64,000 nucleotides of DNA from Ascidia mentula (GCA_947561715.1 OX387203.1:5208001-5272000), one strand, 5' to 3'. Positions 1 through 16,501 are shown, counted from the first letter of the stretch. Notes: a model not told the origin generated them from the sequence alone. Program-made: numbers and translations.

Positions 1-61
1 AGCTAAAAGTAAACTAAAGTTGCGTTGAATTGTACTTAAAAAGTCTAAATTTGTTGACCAG

Positions 62-1472
62 GAAAGTCTTCAATTACAATTCAGTTCGTGGAAAATCAGT
101 TTGTTGAATCTTATGACCCAACTATTGAAAACAGTAAGTCATATAAAAACACGAGGATGCTACTTTGCTGTATCAGTAGTCATATAAATAAAAAATATCA
201 GTAATGTTACTTTGCATGGTATTGCATTGCAAGCAGTATTCCATAGGTATTAACAGTGTCATGTAAACATGTTTTTAGCTTTTACAAGAAATCTGCGATT
301 AGGGAACCAGGACTACACCCTTCATATTGTTGATACTGCAGGCCAGGTAAACATACTACATTGGAATTTTTTATTTGAGAGGAGGATTGTTTCTGGCGAT
401 GGTTGATTGCGTGGACCTTCACACTGTTTTTCAAATGCTAATGCATTAGCTAATCTTTACTGCTCGGATTATCGGTAAATTTTTGCAAACATGTGTGGAG
501 GAATTTTTAATCTGCTGAATATATTCCATGAAGTGTTTCACCTTTTATAGTTTTGATTGTTATTCCTGAATAAGCCTATGATAGCAAACTATTTGTGCTA
601 AATTGATGTGCTGTATTTCAGGATGAATATTCATTGTTTCCTGACTCCTATGCTCTTGACATACATGGGTACATTCTTGTGTACTCAGTGACATCAACTA
701 AAAGGTATCAGTTAAATATACTTTCACCAGATTTGGCAACTGTATATGTTTTTTTGTTAGACTTCATGGGCGATCATAAGATTTTTTGGTATTACATTCT
801 ACTATGTCCAAAATCTAGACACCTAGTATTTCATGGCTGATTGTAGACCTGTTTACTTTTTTTTATGTGTATATTTCTTTAAATAGTTTTGAAGTAGTGA
901 AAGTGATTCACGAGAAGTTGTTGGATATGATTGGACGAATCAAGTAAGTTCTCTCCGTGGATTTACATATTGTGATAATTAAACTTGTTCTGTGAGATAA
1001 AATTGTACAAATTCTTTTTAGAATTCCCATTGTTTTGGTGGGAAATAAGACAGATCTCCACATGGAAAGGAAAGTCAGCACAGAAATGGGAAAAAATCTT
1101 GCCAAAAATTGGGAGGCAACTTTTTATGAGACCTCGGCAAAACACAATTTGGTGACTATGAAAAATGTTATTTTTTTCACCTTTAATTATAGCAAAAAAA
1201 CCAATAGATTGAATTTTATCTGAGCTGAAACCCGATTAAAATATCATACCTGGTATTGGTAATTGGGTAATATGGCATGTAAATAATGGATTTTGAATTA
1301 TAACAGGCTTTTAAAGTTTTTTTGATTTGTAAGTCATAAGCTGTATTCTATTTCTTTAAAGGTGTGTGTTTTGTTTTTGCAGGATGTGTTATCAATTTTC
1401 AAAGGCATCATTACAGAGGTGGAAAAACAAGATGGAAATGTTCCAGAGGAAAAGAAATGTTTTATTTCCTGA
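62..1472 (+). CDS. RHEB: RHEB small GTPase, 3' six exons (5' end outside window)
   Basis: Ras-superfamily GTPase Rheb, which activates mTORC1 at lysosomal membranes. Exons read as 62-133, 279-346, 622-704, 887-943, 1022-1151 and 1383-1472, joined in frame with GT-AG introns. The translation holds the end of the P-loop (GKSS), the effector region (YDPTIEN), the G3 motif (VDTAGQ), G4 (VGNKTDLHMERKVS, very close to vertebrate Rheb), G5 (ETSAK) and a C-terminal CaaX box, CFIS, for farnesylation. The first exon, with the start and the beginning of the P-loop, lies upstream of the window. A polyadenylation signal AATAAA sits at 1514-1519. I am confident of Rheb rather than Ras because of the LHMER segment and the CaaX context. 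Confidence 0.93.
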
Positions 1473-2137
1473 GGAAGTGTGAGGTTTGATCTGGCTTAAG
1501 TTTCCCTTCAAGGAATAAACATTGGATCAAGTCAGGCATGTGTTGGTCAGTAAAGCAGGTGCTATTCTCCCTATAAGCGCAATGCCCCTGATAGGGTTGA
1601 AATTGTAACACTCCTCAATTAAACTTTGTGTTTGCTTGTAAATATGACTGTAGTAGTAAATTATTGGTTCTTTTGTTGTTATGTATGTGTTTGCTGCCTT
1701 TAAACCAAAACCACCGGTTTGCTTATTTTACTGGTGTAAACATAATGCAATTTTGGTGACACTCTATGTAAAACATATTCCTACTTAATATGGTTGTAAT
1801 GGTTCTAATCTTTGTTTAACTGGACACACTATTATGTTGCAAATATGTTGTCTTGATATACTTAGACATATCAAAACTATGTCCAATTGTTTAAACCTGA
1901 TAAATTAGCAAATGTTTTTAGTATGGTAGTACTTTGGTTTAAGTTTTGTAGGCAATGAGGTAATTTAAGCATATCTGATTAATGTGGTCTCTTGCTAAAT
2001 TTGTTTTCGAGTACTTTTCAAATCAAAGATTGACTACTGCTTATTTTAGTAGCAAGATTTATTGCAATTTGCTCAGTATGAAGGCATAAGCACTCAATCA
2101 ATAAAAAAATACAAAAATGCTGGAAAATCAAACGATA
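1473..2137. other. RHEB 3' UTR and convergent intergenic space
   Basis: AT-rich sequence with no coding frame that I can support. It holds the RHEB 3' UTR. Near 2058-2063 lies TTTATT, which read on the minus strand is an AATAAA signal for the convergent protease gene. Confidence 0.5.
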
Positions 2138-6184
<4,047 letters not shown>

Positions 6185-7200
6185 CGTCAATATCGCCAAA
6201 CTTTCCTTGAGTGCAAATGCGAAGAACCTGTAGCATGTCTCTGGCTTATAAAGTGCCACAGGGATTAAAAAGAAATACATGTGTGACGTCATAATTGATT
6301 CTTTGAGGTAACGGAATGAGAGCCATTGTTTATATAATTGCTAAGTAGTCTGTCAAGACAGGCATTCTATAATGTTAATCGGGGAATTCGTCGCGCAATT
6401 CGCTTTCATTCACAACATCTTCATCCATGTAATTCATTATTAACAGCCTTTTTATTGTATGCAGTGACGCGATAACAAGATTGATTATAAACAAATATCT
6501 GCTGGAGTCAAACAATTCGGCATATCTGACAAAAGCTTGGAGGTAAATGTGGAATACTAACGCAAAACATGGCCTCGCCGATTACAAAGAACAATAACGC
6601 TACAAAACATATATAGACCGAATGTAAAGCAATGCGCCAATGGCATCCAGTTTGAACAAAATGAATCGAAATCGTAACATGCGTGTTTGCGAATATTTCG
6701 TTTTGCCAGCTGATTCGTTGGTATTTTGCTGTGAAACAAACATTTTCCAGCCTTTTGCTTTGCAGCATTTTTTCGCAAAACTTCAATCCACATTCAAGTT
6801 TGTTTTTTTTTCTGAAAAGATTGTGGTTTTTCTGTAATGTGTAAGTCTCGATAGATTGCAAACCAATAGTATAATCGTTATAATATGGGCTAATGTTACA
6901 GCACCAATATATGCAGATTCCCAACATCGCCTTGATTGTTTCGAGGTGGCCAAAGTAAACAATTGAAACATTTAATGACTTTATGTCCGGAGAGTTACAA
7001 CAACTCGTACTGTTAGTAGCTTGTCAACCTCTACCAATAGGAAACAATAGAATAACGACAGAGCAATACAGAAATAGATAAAGGACAGAAGCCAGCAATA
7101 TGACTGCAAATACCCTAACATACGTTCATAGAGTGTAATTCTCAGCGTCCAGATTTTAAGAATTTTAAGCACAGCATAGCAAAGTTTTAAGAGTCTGACC
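6185..7200. other. Intergenic, no gene recognised
   Basis: AT-rich spacer between the protease promoter and the ODC-like cluster. Several open frames here lack family similarity, splice support or a convincing start. It presumably holds the protease promoter just above 6184. Confidence 0.4.
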
Positions 7201-7340
7201 CAAACGACATTGCATTTCAGAGATGAGTACTATGTGACAGAAATAATAGACACCCACTGCGTTCCTTCCATAAAATACTTTCTGACATTTATTAAAGTTA
7301 ACATTTTGTGCTTGTAAGTGTTCAGATATTTAAACGCAAC

Positions 7341-7861
7341 ATGGAAAAAACTGACAACGACAACTTCTTGCCGCTTCCCATTCACACGGCGCTACAACAA
7401 GAAGTTGCTTTTGTTCCGGATGGTACAACTTTCAACGATGAAAAATTCAAGCAATAGGCTACAGACGGGAACCCCACGGGATGGAAATGTTTTATGCAAT
7501 AAAGGCAAACGCTCTTCATCCATTGCTAAGCACATCACAATTCGTGTCAAAACAAAAATTTCGTCGTCATCACAGAGTGCAAAAGGGAATCCCCGACCAT
7601 GTGCTATATTTGGATGTTCGCTCGACGGAAGTGACGTAATTGTGAGATCTGAAAGTTTTTGAAGCGTTGGAGACTGGATCACGTGGAAAGGTGCAGAGAA
7701 ACTCCAGTTTCATGAAAAAATTTGATGTTTGTGTTTCAAATAACCACACATCCACCCCGTTTGTTTGTTACAGATATGGGAGCTTATTCATGTTACTGCA
7801 GATTCGGTTTTAACGGTTTCACCACCCACAAAGCCTGTTATTACATCACAAAGTCTAAATT
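7341..7861 (+). pseudogene. ODC-like pseudogene, internally deleted copy
   Basis: Host gene relic. Exon 1 of the ODC-like gene (MEKTDNDNFLPLPIHTAL...) is recognisable from 7341. It then fuses directly to a stop-containing remnant of exon 2 (about 7440-7530; the KANAL coding stretch is recognisable), and next to the end of intron 7 and exon 8 (7576-7690; a short deletion replaces the LPE segment). Exon 9 follows at 7774-7861 (DMGAYS...FNGFTTHKACYYI). Exons 3-7 and the terminal exon are absent. The 100-odd bases upstream (CACCCACTGCGTTC and following) match the promoters of the two longer copies, so the copy arose by segmental duplication and not by retroposition. Confidence 0.85.
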
Positions 7862-8424
7862 GTAAGTGTTAGTACAATTACACATGGAATTTGTTCTTGA
7901 CAACAATGGTGGGAAGACTTCAAAGTTTTTTGTGGCCCTTACAGGTAAATCATAAATTGCGGGGTACCATCTCATATTTATAACTAACCTAGTCCGATAC
8001 CCCTGACTTGGAGGCATGCGAGTTGATGAAGTAGTTCATGCTCTAAAATTGCTATACGTCCGGGACTCAGCTGCGTCAAAAAGAAAGGTTGAAAGTGCCA
8101 AGTGTTTGCATTTACCCATTGAAATTCCAGTGCTTACATAATAAGGAGGGTTGGTAATCAAAATAGATCGCATATAGTTAGGCACGTTAGGTCACTAAAA
8201 TTTTGATATAGCGTCGATCGCTCAAAACGTTGCTGATCCCAGAGAGCGTTCCGGTCCAGATTTAACTAAGCTTCCTGAAACAACAACGCACACGTCAGAC
8301 TTAAGATCGTGTTATCCAATGAATAGAAAACAAACAGTTATCAACTCAGTCGCATGGTGGCACTCATGGGCTAAACGTTTATACATGGGATATCGATGAA
8401 ACACAAATCATGGTTCATCATGGT

Positions 8425-8535
8425 TAAATTGGCAGCATTAACCAAGCGCCCGACCCGTATACCAAGAATAAAACCTGATCGGGTTTCCTGCCCAGGACAT
8501 CCTGGGTTCAAATCCCGGTGTGGTAAAAAAAAAAT
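8425..8535 (+). repeat. tRNA-derived SINE copy 2
   Basis: Matches 4958-5066: TTGGCAGCATTAACCAAGCG, then CCGACCCGTATACCAAGAA, a B-box-like CTGGGTTCAAATCCC and an A-rich tail at about 8525-8536. A nearby short direct repeat (CGATGAAACACAAA, at about 8393 and 8548) flanks it and may be the target-site duplication. Confidence 0.65.
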
Positions 8536-8547
8536 ATATATAAAAAT

Positions 8548-8985
8548 CGATGAAACACAAACACTACATTGACCACCACGCATGTTTTCTGATCGTAAAC
8601 GCCGGAACACCAGATGGAAAGGATGCAGGCGGAGTTAGGCTTTCCTGTAGAGCTTTCTGACACCCTGCTGGACAACATATGTGTTTGCTGACACGTCGCC
8701 ATAAAACGCCCACGTAATTGTTTTTGCCAGATTCATATTATTCTCGTCATCGCGCTCTTACGCACACACATTCTTTTCAGTTAGTTCGTTGTAATTCAGT
8801 CACGTGTTTTAATTCTATCAAATAAAATCACTAACGCGCTTGGAACGATTAAAACTTTACGCCGCCTGATTTGCAAACGTGTTTTTCAATTAATCAACAA
8901 GCCTAATGCTCAAGGAGTCGAATTTAATATCAACATCAAGAACAAGCAAGCAGACTTAGTTTTAGTCATAGCAGCCGGCCGAAAT
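8548..8985. repeat. Duplicated segment, related to 29505-29990
   Basis: About 430 bases that match 29505-29990 in the same orientation with many substitutions and small indels. Shared landmarks are CATCCTGCTGGACAACATAT-like and ATAAAACGCCCA motifs, CAGTCACGTG, CGCTTGGAAC, a GCAAACGTG motif and AAGCAGACTT. On the minus strand both copies share a peptide-like stretch (TWAFYGDVSANTYVVQQ here), but this copy is frameshifted and stops soon after. I do not recognise it. It may be a first exon plus promoter of an unknown gene, or an old repeat. Confidence 0.55.
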
Positions 8986-9830
8986 CGTTTTGGAGTCTCT
9001 AGATCTGTTTGGAATCCTTCTGCCTCTTTTGGTAAAGTAAGCAGACCTTTGCGAATCCTCTGGGTATTCGCTAAAGTCATTCGGTTTGTCAAAACTGTAC
9101 ATAACGAAATCTTCGGTTGAAATAATTGTTGCTGTTATAACTTAAAAGCAAACGTTGATTCTACCCAAATTTATAAGTAGCTCAGAATAATTGGAATTGT
9201 AGTAGAATAGTAGAATGGTTTACAAAGGTACATACTGGGCTTTTTAAGCTCTCCTTACTGAGAGCTGATTGGTCAGTAATGTCAAGTGATGTCATAAACC
9301 GCTTGAAAATAATATAATCTTAGAACAAAGATACAGGATACTGTAAATTACTTGGAATGGAAAAGCCAAAGGTAATTTATTCATGTTAACTAGAGCAGAC
9401 GTTTGAACACTGACTGCGTTCATCATCAGTACTTTAATTGAATGAGCTGCATACAGAAGAGCACCAAGGTAGCCATGCAACTGAACGGGCAGAAAAAAAA
9501 CAACACAAAGCAACACGCCAGAGACACATTACGTGACAACAGCATCAACAACACAGCAGCCACGTCATCAGTTGAGATATGTCAAGCTGCAGTGAAGACC
9601 GGATGCAGATTATTCACATGTGTTGGGGGCGGCAGGTGCTTTGAGATTTTTTTTCGAAAACTTCTTATAAACGTGATATTATTTCATACACGTTAACGAG
9701 GAAATATAGATAATTATTGAATCATCCAGGGCATCTTTTTGGGTTATGTTTACATTTAGGCATTACGTCACAATGTTTATGGTTGGCAATGGGCGGGTTT
9801 TACACAACAAACTCGTTGCATGAGCGTGAA
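8986..9830. other. Intergenic spacer upstream of ODC-like copy A
   Basis: No gene is recognised. On the minus strand at about 9395-9430 lies a hammerhead-core-like motif (CTGATGATGAAC, a hairpin, then AACGTCTGC), described in the findings. Two short open frames have no family similarity. Confidence 0.4.
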
Positions 9831-10424
9831 AAAGAAGGCTTGTGAACTATATTATCGCACAGCAACGCACAGGCTATGTCTACTGTTGCGGAACTGTGTA
9901 ATTACCCGATATTTAAATGGAATATGTCACACACGAAAGAATACGTTTTGTGCAACAATTTGCTGAAATGCGATTGCAAACATAAGCAATCAGCTGCGTT
10001 GGTTACATTGCGAAGTTACAGGCTAGTGTGATGCAGGTCAGTGCGCAGTGCAGTGATGTTGCAGCAGTTATATAGTTTTGGTGACTGGTAATTTTCGGTA
10101 CTTAGGTGTTATGGTGATGACTATAGGGCCACTATTTTTTGACTTAACCCAAATAAGGTCAAAAACAAAGGTTGGGTTAAATTTGATGAACAAAAGTATT
10201 TTTAGGTCAAACGTTGTTATTTTTGTATGTTTTTGGCCAAACTTGTTTTTTTATGATTGTTTGGATCACTGTCCCTACTGATGACAGAATGCAATCTAAC
10301 CGTAATATTTATGAGCAGGAATATACAACCCACTGCGTTCTTCCCTCCCTAAAACATTGGCATTTATTTATTTCAGGAAGTTAGAATTTTGTGCTTTGCT
10401 ACTGAAAAGATATTTAAACGCAGC
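9831..10424 (+). promoter_or_regulatory. Duplicated upstream region of ODC-like copy A
   Basis: This 5' flank matches 15795-16898 upstream of copy B in blocks: GCAACAATTTGCTGAAAT, GTTGGTTACATTGCGAAGTT, GCAGTGATGTTGCAGC, and GGTGTTATGGTGATGACTA. The most promoter-proximal block (CCCACTGCGTTC to ATATTTAAACGCA) recurs before every ODC-like copy, so the promoter and first exon were duplicated together. Exact promoter elements are not identified. A variable GGTCAAA-rich stretch separates the blocks. Confidence 0.6.
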
Positions 10425-13400
10425 ATGGAAAAAACTGACAACGACAACTTCTTGCCCCTTCCCATTCACACGGCGCTACAACAAGAAGTTGCTGTTGTTC
10501 CGGATGGTACAACTTTTAACGATGTTGCCAGGAAAATTGTGGAACGAAACGGGGGAAAGAAGGTCAGTTTAACAAATAATAGTAATACATAGATTAGCAA
10601 TAGGCGCAAGATACCACTTTTATAAAAGTGACTTGCAGCTCACCTTTCAGTCTAAAATGGTAGTATCAGTGGGTTTGAACGAACATTGGCGTTGATCGCT
10701 ATTATTTCTATTATTCTCTTCTAAATTTTGAGGACTTCGACGAAAGCTTTCTTCTTGGAGATTTGGGAATTTTGGTCGAACAATTCAAACTATTCAAACA
10801 GGAACTGCCCGGGGTGGAAATTTTTTATGCAATAAAGGCAAACGCTCTTCAACCCGTACTAAGTACATTTGCAGCTTTAGGATGTGGATTTGATGCAGCC
10901 AGCAAGGTAGGTACCACTTATTTTAAAATACAATTTTCTACGCAAAAAATAAGCAAACAAATGCGATTTCTTGAATATTCCTCAAATCTTAATCTTTCAG
11001 TTCAGTTTATTCCGCAAAACAAAATTAAAAGCGTACAAATAGTTACCAATTCGATTTAAGATCGTTTTGTTTGGTTTCATGGCCCACATCTTTCATGTCC
11101 TGACTCATTTACAACCGTCTGTCTTGGTATGTCAGTGCGAAATAGACATGGCTCTTAAAACTGGAGTCCAGCGGGATAAGATCATCTACGCAAATCCCTG
11201 CAAGTTCGCATCGCATATTTTACACGCACGTGAGAATGACGTCACAATGACAGTGTTCGACAACGAAGAGGAATTGTTGAAAATGAAGAAGTTGTTTCCG
11301 AACTCAAAGTAAGTTGTACTTCATCTGTTCGATCGTTTCATTCAAAGATGTACTGAAGAACACAACAACGAATCTTTATTGTAAAGTAAATTAGAAAACT
11401 GTTGCACATTTAATACATAATCAACACCCACACCAATTGTTTCTTATAAACAAACAAGAAATGCACGATTAGTGATATGCCACATATCTGACATGTCTTC
11501 TTAGTGGAGTTAAACAAGAAGGCTGGATGGCAAATTTTGTTTTAAGTACAAGAGCTATATTGCGGTCAAAGTGACTTATATTCACTGTAGACTTGTTCTG
11601 AGAATCGAGACCGATGACGCAACCGCAAGATCACAGTTTAAAGGAAAGTTTGGAGTTGAACTTGACACAGGAAAGAAATTAATCAAGAAAGCAAGAGAAC
11701 TGGACCTTGACGTCATTGGGATAAGGTAAAATTAAGACATGGTGATTAAACAACCTTCTGTGTCCATTTTCAAACAATTGACTAGCTGGATAGACACAGA
11801 AATAAGCAATATACCCAATGATATTTTAGTGATCTACATCATTGTTTCGACCTTGTGAGTTTCACCAGTGTAGCTTTGGTGAGACTTCCAACCATCTTGC
11901 ATACCAAAGAGTCTATTCTTGCTTGCCTATTTAGTCGAAAAGATCATTGAAAGCCACACCAAAGCAGCACATTGGAATGTTTGAATCGTCAAGCCTCAAC
12001 ATGTCAGCATTCCTGGCATATTTTGCCCTTCAATTTCTTCCATTTCTGCTGAGATAGATTCTCGCCAAATGTTAAAAATCTATTTTCTCCAGTTTCCACG
12101 TCGGTAGCGGTTGTCCAAGTGATGATTCCTACAGAAAGGCGATAGAGGATTCGAAACAACTTTTTGACTTTGCTCAGGAAGTTGGTTTTGAGTTTAAACT
12201 TCTCGATATTGGTGGGGGATTTCCCGGAAGCGAGGAGGCCGAAAACATTATGCCGTTTGAAAAGGTTTCTGATTATGATTTCTATTTCTATTTCGATTAA
12301 CAGTGAAGCTAGTCATGTTTTTCCCGGTTTCAGTCGATTTTCCCATACCACTGCAGCGTGTTTATCTTCTATAGCAGTAGTTCTCAATCTTTTTGTGGTC
12401 GGAGACCTTTTTTTGTTTGCGGATCTCCACTAAAATTTACCCCTTTGCAAAACATAGTGTTTGTAACGAAGCAAGTTCTGTATTCAAAAAATGGTGCCAG
12501 ACAGTGGTAAGGAAAAATCAGTAATCAAAATTAATTTTAAATATGAATAGAAGGGAGATAACAACACCTGCGTTTTCACTGACCCCGGTTTGGGGACCAC
12601 AACATCTCTATTTCTTTTTTATATCGCAAGACGGCGGCAGTCATACGCGGGAATCTCAAAAAACATTTTCCCGCATCAAGCGGTGTGAGGATAATATCGG
12701 AGCCGGGGAGATACCTCCCAGGACCAGCGTTCGAGGCTGTCACAAACATTTTCGCCAAGAAAATTGAGCAAGGTGTCTAGTTCTTGGGGCAACAAGATTA
12801 ATATTTATTTGTCCAACAGTTCTTAGCTTCAAAAGTTCTTAGCGCAAAATGCTTGGCGTACATAACCTTGCATTAGAAGGCCAAAGCTTGGATGGTGGCG
12901 TGTTTAAGCGGACTATTTAAACACACCAGTTGTGTTTATCATCAGTGCTATTACAGTCTATTCAGCCAGTTTAGTAACATCACTGATGATGAACACAGCG
13001 GTCTATTTGAAACGTCTGTTTAATTGCGTCCCTAGTATCCCAGCTTTCTGTTTCAAATTGCTTAGCCTTTTTTTATTCGTTATTTGAAAATGTAATCATA
13101 AATTGGAATTATTTATGTTTGCTTAACTATTAACTTGCTGACAGCAACTATGCTCTTGTGTTTCTGTGATTGTTGAAATCTGTTGTTTTTTTGTTTTTTA
13201 AAACATATGTTTGTCTCCAGATCACGTTTATTATTACGTTGGGGAAAGTATTTACATGAGTTTTACTTACACTTTTATGGAAAATTTTTCCGCCTTTCCA
13301 CAACCATTGCAGGTGCGTTGCGGTTTTATGAAAACAAAATTAAAACAAAAATTACTATAAATATACTTTAAATAAAATGTGCAAAAAATAATCCAACAAG

Positions 13401-14300
13401 TTTCAAGTTTTGATTCTTGCCGTTCCACTAATTCCAATAGTAATTTTACAATTCGTGTTACAATAAAAAATTACGTTGTCATCACAGAGTGCAAAAGGGA
13501 ATCCCCGACCATGTACCATATTTGGATGTTCGCTCGACGGAAGTGACGTAATTGCGAGATCTGAAATTTTGCCGGAAATGGACGTTGGAGACTGGATCAC
13601 GTGGAAAGGTGCAGATAAACTCCAGTTTCAAAAAAAAATTTGATGTTTGTGTTTCAAAACATCCACCCCGTTTGTTTGTTTGTTACAGATATGGGAGGTT
13701 ATTCGTCTTATTGCAGATTCGGTTTTAACGGCTTCACCACCCACAAAGCCTGTTATTACATCACAAAGTCTAAATTGTAAGTGTTAGTACAATTACACAT
13801 GGAATTTACAAGAGGTATTTACAACAATGGTGGGAAGACTTCGGCTCTTCGAAGTTTTTTGTGGCTCTCACAGTTAAATCATAAATTGCAAGTTATCATC
13901 TCATATTTATAACTAACCTAGTCCTATACCCCTGACTTGGGGGCCAAGTTTAGCATGCGAGGTGATAATTCATAGAAAGAAAAATGATGTAGTAGTTCAT
14001 GCTCCAATACTTTGCCACATGTCCGGAACTCAGTTGCGTCAAAAAGAAATGTTTAAAGTGCCTATATGTTTGCATTTACTCATTACAATTCCTTTGTTCG
14101 CATAATGAGGCAGCCTGGTCATCAAATTAGGTCGGTTTGCGCATATAGGTAGGCACGAAAAGTCACTAAAATTTTGATAGAGCGTCGTTCGAAACGTTGC
14201 CAATCCCAAAAATAATTAGTATTGTTTTATTTGAAGCCAGGAGTTGAAAGACTTGTGTGCCCATCCGGAGCTGCTACCTTCAACCAAGAACGAAATATAA
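10425..14300 (+). CDS. ODC-like PLP decarboxylase, copy A (apparently intact)
   Basis: Ten exons: 10425-10562, 10733-10906, 11136-11308, 11591-11725, 12093-12264, 12631-12772, 13221-13312, 13488-13608, 13689-13776 and 14237-14300. They give 432 codons with no internal stop. It belongs to the fold III alanine racemase/ornithine decarboxylase family, with an N-terminal TIM barrel and a C-terminal beta domain. Present: the PLP-lysine motif FYAIKAN (human FYAVKCN), IIYANPCK, FHVGSGC, LDIGGGFPGSEE, EPGRY, the Asp of GCSLDGSD and the Tyr of DMGGYS. Unusual: the ornithine-binding Asp of human VNDGVY is Glu (VGESIY), and the catalytic Cys of GPTCDG is Leu (GCSLDG). The C-terminal PEST degron of vertebrate ODC is absent. 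Exon 7 is diverged compared with copy B, so mild decay is possible. Substrate is unknown: ornithine, arginine or another amino acid, or an antizyme-inhibitor-like inactive role. Confidence 0.82.
11829..11985 (-). repeat. Hammerhead-like repeat, ODC-like A intron 4
   Basis: Minus-strand reading: GCTACA, CTGGTGA, a hairpin ending AAGGTC, GAAA, CAATGA, then TGTAGATC, where CTACA and TGTAG can pair as an outer stem. It is homologous to 18038-18205 in the same intron of copy B, so the insertion predates the duplication. It is degraded relative to the family consensus. Confidence 0.55.
12374..12605. mobile_element. hAT-like MITE in ODC-like A intron 5
   Basis: Begins CAGTAGTTCTCAATCTTTTT, matching the common hAT terminal pattern CAGTGGTTCTCAA. 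It ends near GGTTTGGGGACCACAAC, the inverted form of such ends. The same insertion lies at the same place in copy B (18561-18805), where the left end reads CAGTGGTTCTGAACG. It is non-coding and a target-site duplication is not certain. Confidence 0.55.
12930..13030. repeat. Inverted pair of hammerhead-core-like motifs
   Basis: On the plus strand at about 12980: CTGATGATGAACACAGC, a short hairpin, then GAAACGTCTG. About 40 bases upstream, on the opposite strand, a diverged version reads CTGATGATAAACACAAC, then GTGTGTTTAAATAGTC. The two form an imperfect palindrome inside intron 6 of copy A. No matching pair was seen in intron 6 of copy B, so this insertion is probably later. Confidence 0.5.
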
Positions 14301-14426
14301 AATTTTGCAGGAGCAAACGACAAAAATGGTGCAAAAGGAGACTCATGCTGTGTTTTTGTTAACCTATAAGAGATTTGCAACAGAAGAATATTCTTACAAG
14401 TACTATAAAACCGGGCCTTTCATGTG

Positions 14427-14495
14427 TCGCTATATGTGCAACTATGTGGAGCTATGTGCAACTATTCTAAGCTATGTGCAACTACATGCTGCTAT
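14427..14495 (-). repeat. Short minisatellite, inverse of 15165-15425
   Basis: Units of AGCTATGTGCAACTATGTG type. On the reverse strand they are the same CACATAG-based repeat as 15165-15425, so the two arrays face each other across about 670 bases. Confidence 0.7.
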
Positions 14496-15164
14496 ATATA
14501 CAGCAAATGTTACGAAAAACTGAATTGACCGCACCTTTGTCAAAATACGTTTTGACAGTCACAATGTATCTGGCCTAGGAGGTAAGCATCGTGACCGATT
14601 CATGAGAAATAAAATGAAAAACAGTCCAAACATGTCAAATTACCAGTTGCTTACAACTTTTATGCCATCAATGCATTGTGGAACAAAGCCAAACCAAGCA
14701 AAATACGGCGTATGGCATTAACAAGTTGGAAAGTTGGTTTTATTCCCCATGTTTCTCAGCTATAAATCTACAATAAAGCTTCTTGTATTGTCGCTTTCAT
14801 GTTCGTTTAACCGACATATGTGTTGACTGTGGCTTACTGTAGAAGAATAGAGGTTTGCATACGTGCATCTCCCATTCAAAAAGTCCCGGTCAATGGCTGC
14901 GGGTTTATACTTTTTTAATTCTGTCGGTGAGACGGCCTCAGATGTTGAACTCGGTCGGATACTTCTGTCATATTGTGTGTATGGCCCAAACAATATTGTG
15001 AATAGAGGTTTTGAATAGGTAGCCCATATTGGCCCTTTCTATAGGTGGCTGCTTTGTGAGCTATGAAGTATACAGTTAATTATACAACGATGGCGTCTTT
15101 CTGGCAAAAAAACATGCTTCCATGCTTCCTTCCATAAAGCTACACATAATAGCTCCGCATAGTT
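14496..15164. other. Spacer between inverted minisatellites
   Basis: Between ODC-like copies A and B. A 77-codon minus-strand open frame (14760-14993) has ordinary composition but no recognised similarity. Together with the inverted flanking arrays this could be a foldback-type insertion, but no target duplication was found. Confidence 0.35.
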
Positions 15165-15425
15165 ACCCATAGATTCACGCACTTGCACTTTTACATAGTC
15201 GCACATAGCTTCACATAGTTGCACATAGCTTTACATAGTCGCACATAGTTGCACATAGCTTTACATAGCTTCACATAGCTTCACATAGTTGCACATAGCT
15301 TCACATAGCTGCACATAGCTTCACATAGTTGCACATAGCTTCACATAGTTGCACATAGCTTCACATAGTTGCACATAGCTTCACATAGTTGCACATAGCT
15401 TCACATATCTACACATAGTTGCACG
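15165..15425 (+). repeat. CACATAG minisatellite array
   Basis: About 25 tandem 10-bp units alternating CACATAGCTT and CACATAGTTG, with a few variants (CACATAGTCG, TACATAGCTT). Higher-order unit about 20 bp. The homogeneous part is about 15180-15400. Confidence 0.9.
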
Positions 15426-16194
15426 AGCACAATTTACAAGCACCCCTTTAAAACAATCAGCGTTTCCTCCAGTCGGGGCAAAACCCCCGAGTTTCAAAAT
15501 GGATCCCAAATAGAGACTTGTCAGCAAAACAACCAATTATCCTACGCATGACGACACACTAAACGATAACGTAAGTTATTCAAATGGTCTGTATAATTTA
15601 TGATAAAAGTTCGCACTGACAATGATTGTGTCTTTGTGAGTAATTTTGGATAACTGACCAGAGAGGGCCGATTCGTCGGTACCACCAAGCAGAACAGGCT
15701 GACTCCAATGGTCTGATATTTTCCCTTTCTTAAAATTACCTGAAGTAAGAAGACCTACTTGTGAACTGTTTATCGTCAAGCAAAGCACGGGCTGTAACTT
15801 CTGTTCCGGAACGGTGCAAATACCTTATTTAACAATACTTCGACGCCTGTAAATTCCACAAGGTTACTGGCCTGGATATGAATACGTTATACGCACGAAA
15901 GGACACGTTTTGTGCAGGCTTCACGACAGTTTGTTCGAAGCGAGACAACAATTTGCTGAAATTGCGATTGCAAACAATCCGCAGCGTTAAAGCAGTCGCA
16001 TACGCGATATAAGAATATTTATGTCACAATTTGTGCAGCAGGGTTTGTTGGTTACATTACGAAGTTACGGGCTATAGTGTGATGCAGCCAAATGCACAGT
16101 CCAGTGATGTTGCAGCGGTTATACAGTGTTGGTGTCTGGTCATTTTCGGTACTGAGGTGTTATGGTGATGACTAGGGCCATACAAAATTCAAAG

Positions 16195-16345
16195 GTTTGG
16201 TCAAAATTGATCAAAAAAGTATCTTAGGGTCAAACTTTGTCAATTTTTTCATTTTTTAGGTCAAACTTTGTCATTTTTTTTTATTTTTAAGTCAAACTTT
16301 TTTTTTATTTTTTTATTTTTTAGGTCAAGCTTTTTTTTGTTATTG
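16195..16345 (+). repeat. Imperfect GGTCAAA tandem repeat
   Basis: Four to five diverged units of roughly 30-40 bases, each TTTAGGTCAAACTTTG plus a T-rich tract. Two or three more diverged units lie at the matching position upstream of copy A (about 10140-10270), which shows expansion after duplication. Confidence 0.7.
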
Positions 16346-16501
16346 TTTGGGTCAATGACCCTATTGATGACTGACAATTTAAAAAGGGACAATTTAAAAG
16401 GTTTAGCTTGTTCCTGTTATCTGTAATGTGCAACTATTCAAAAACAAATATTTGGCAATATCATACTCTGAACAAAAGTATCACTTAAATTGTGAACAAG
16501 T

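Noticed and set aside
6508-6927. 139-codon minus-strand open frame
   Set aside because: Composition is AT-driven, there are overlapping frames on both strands, and no recognisable domain.
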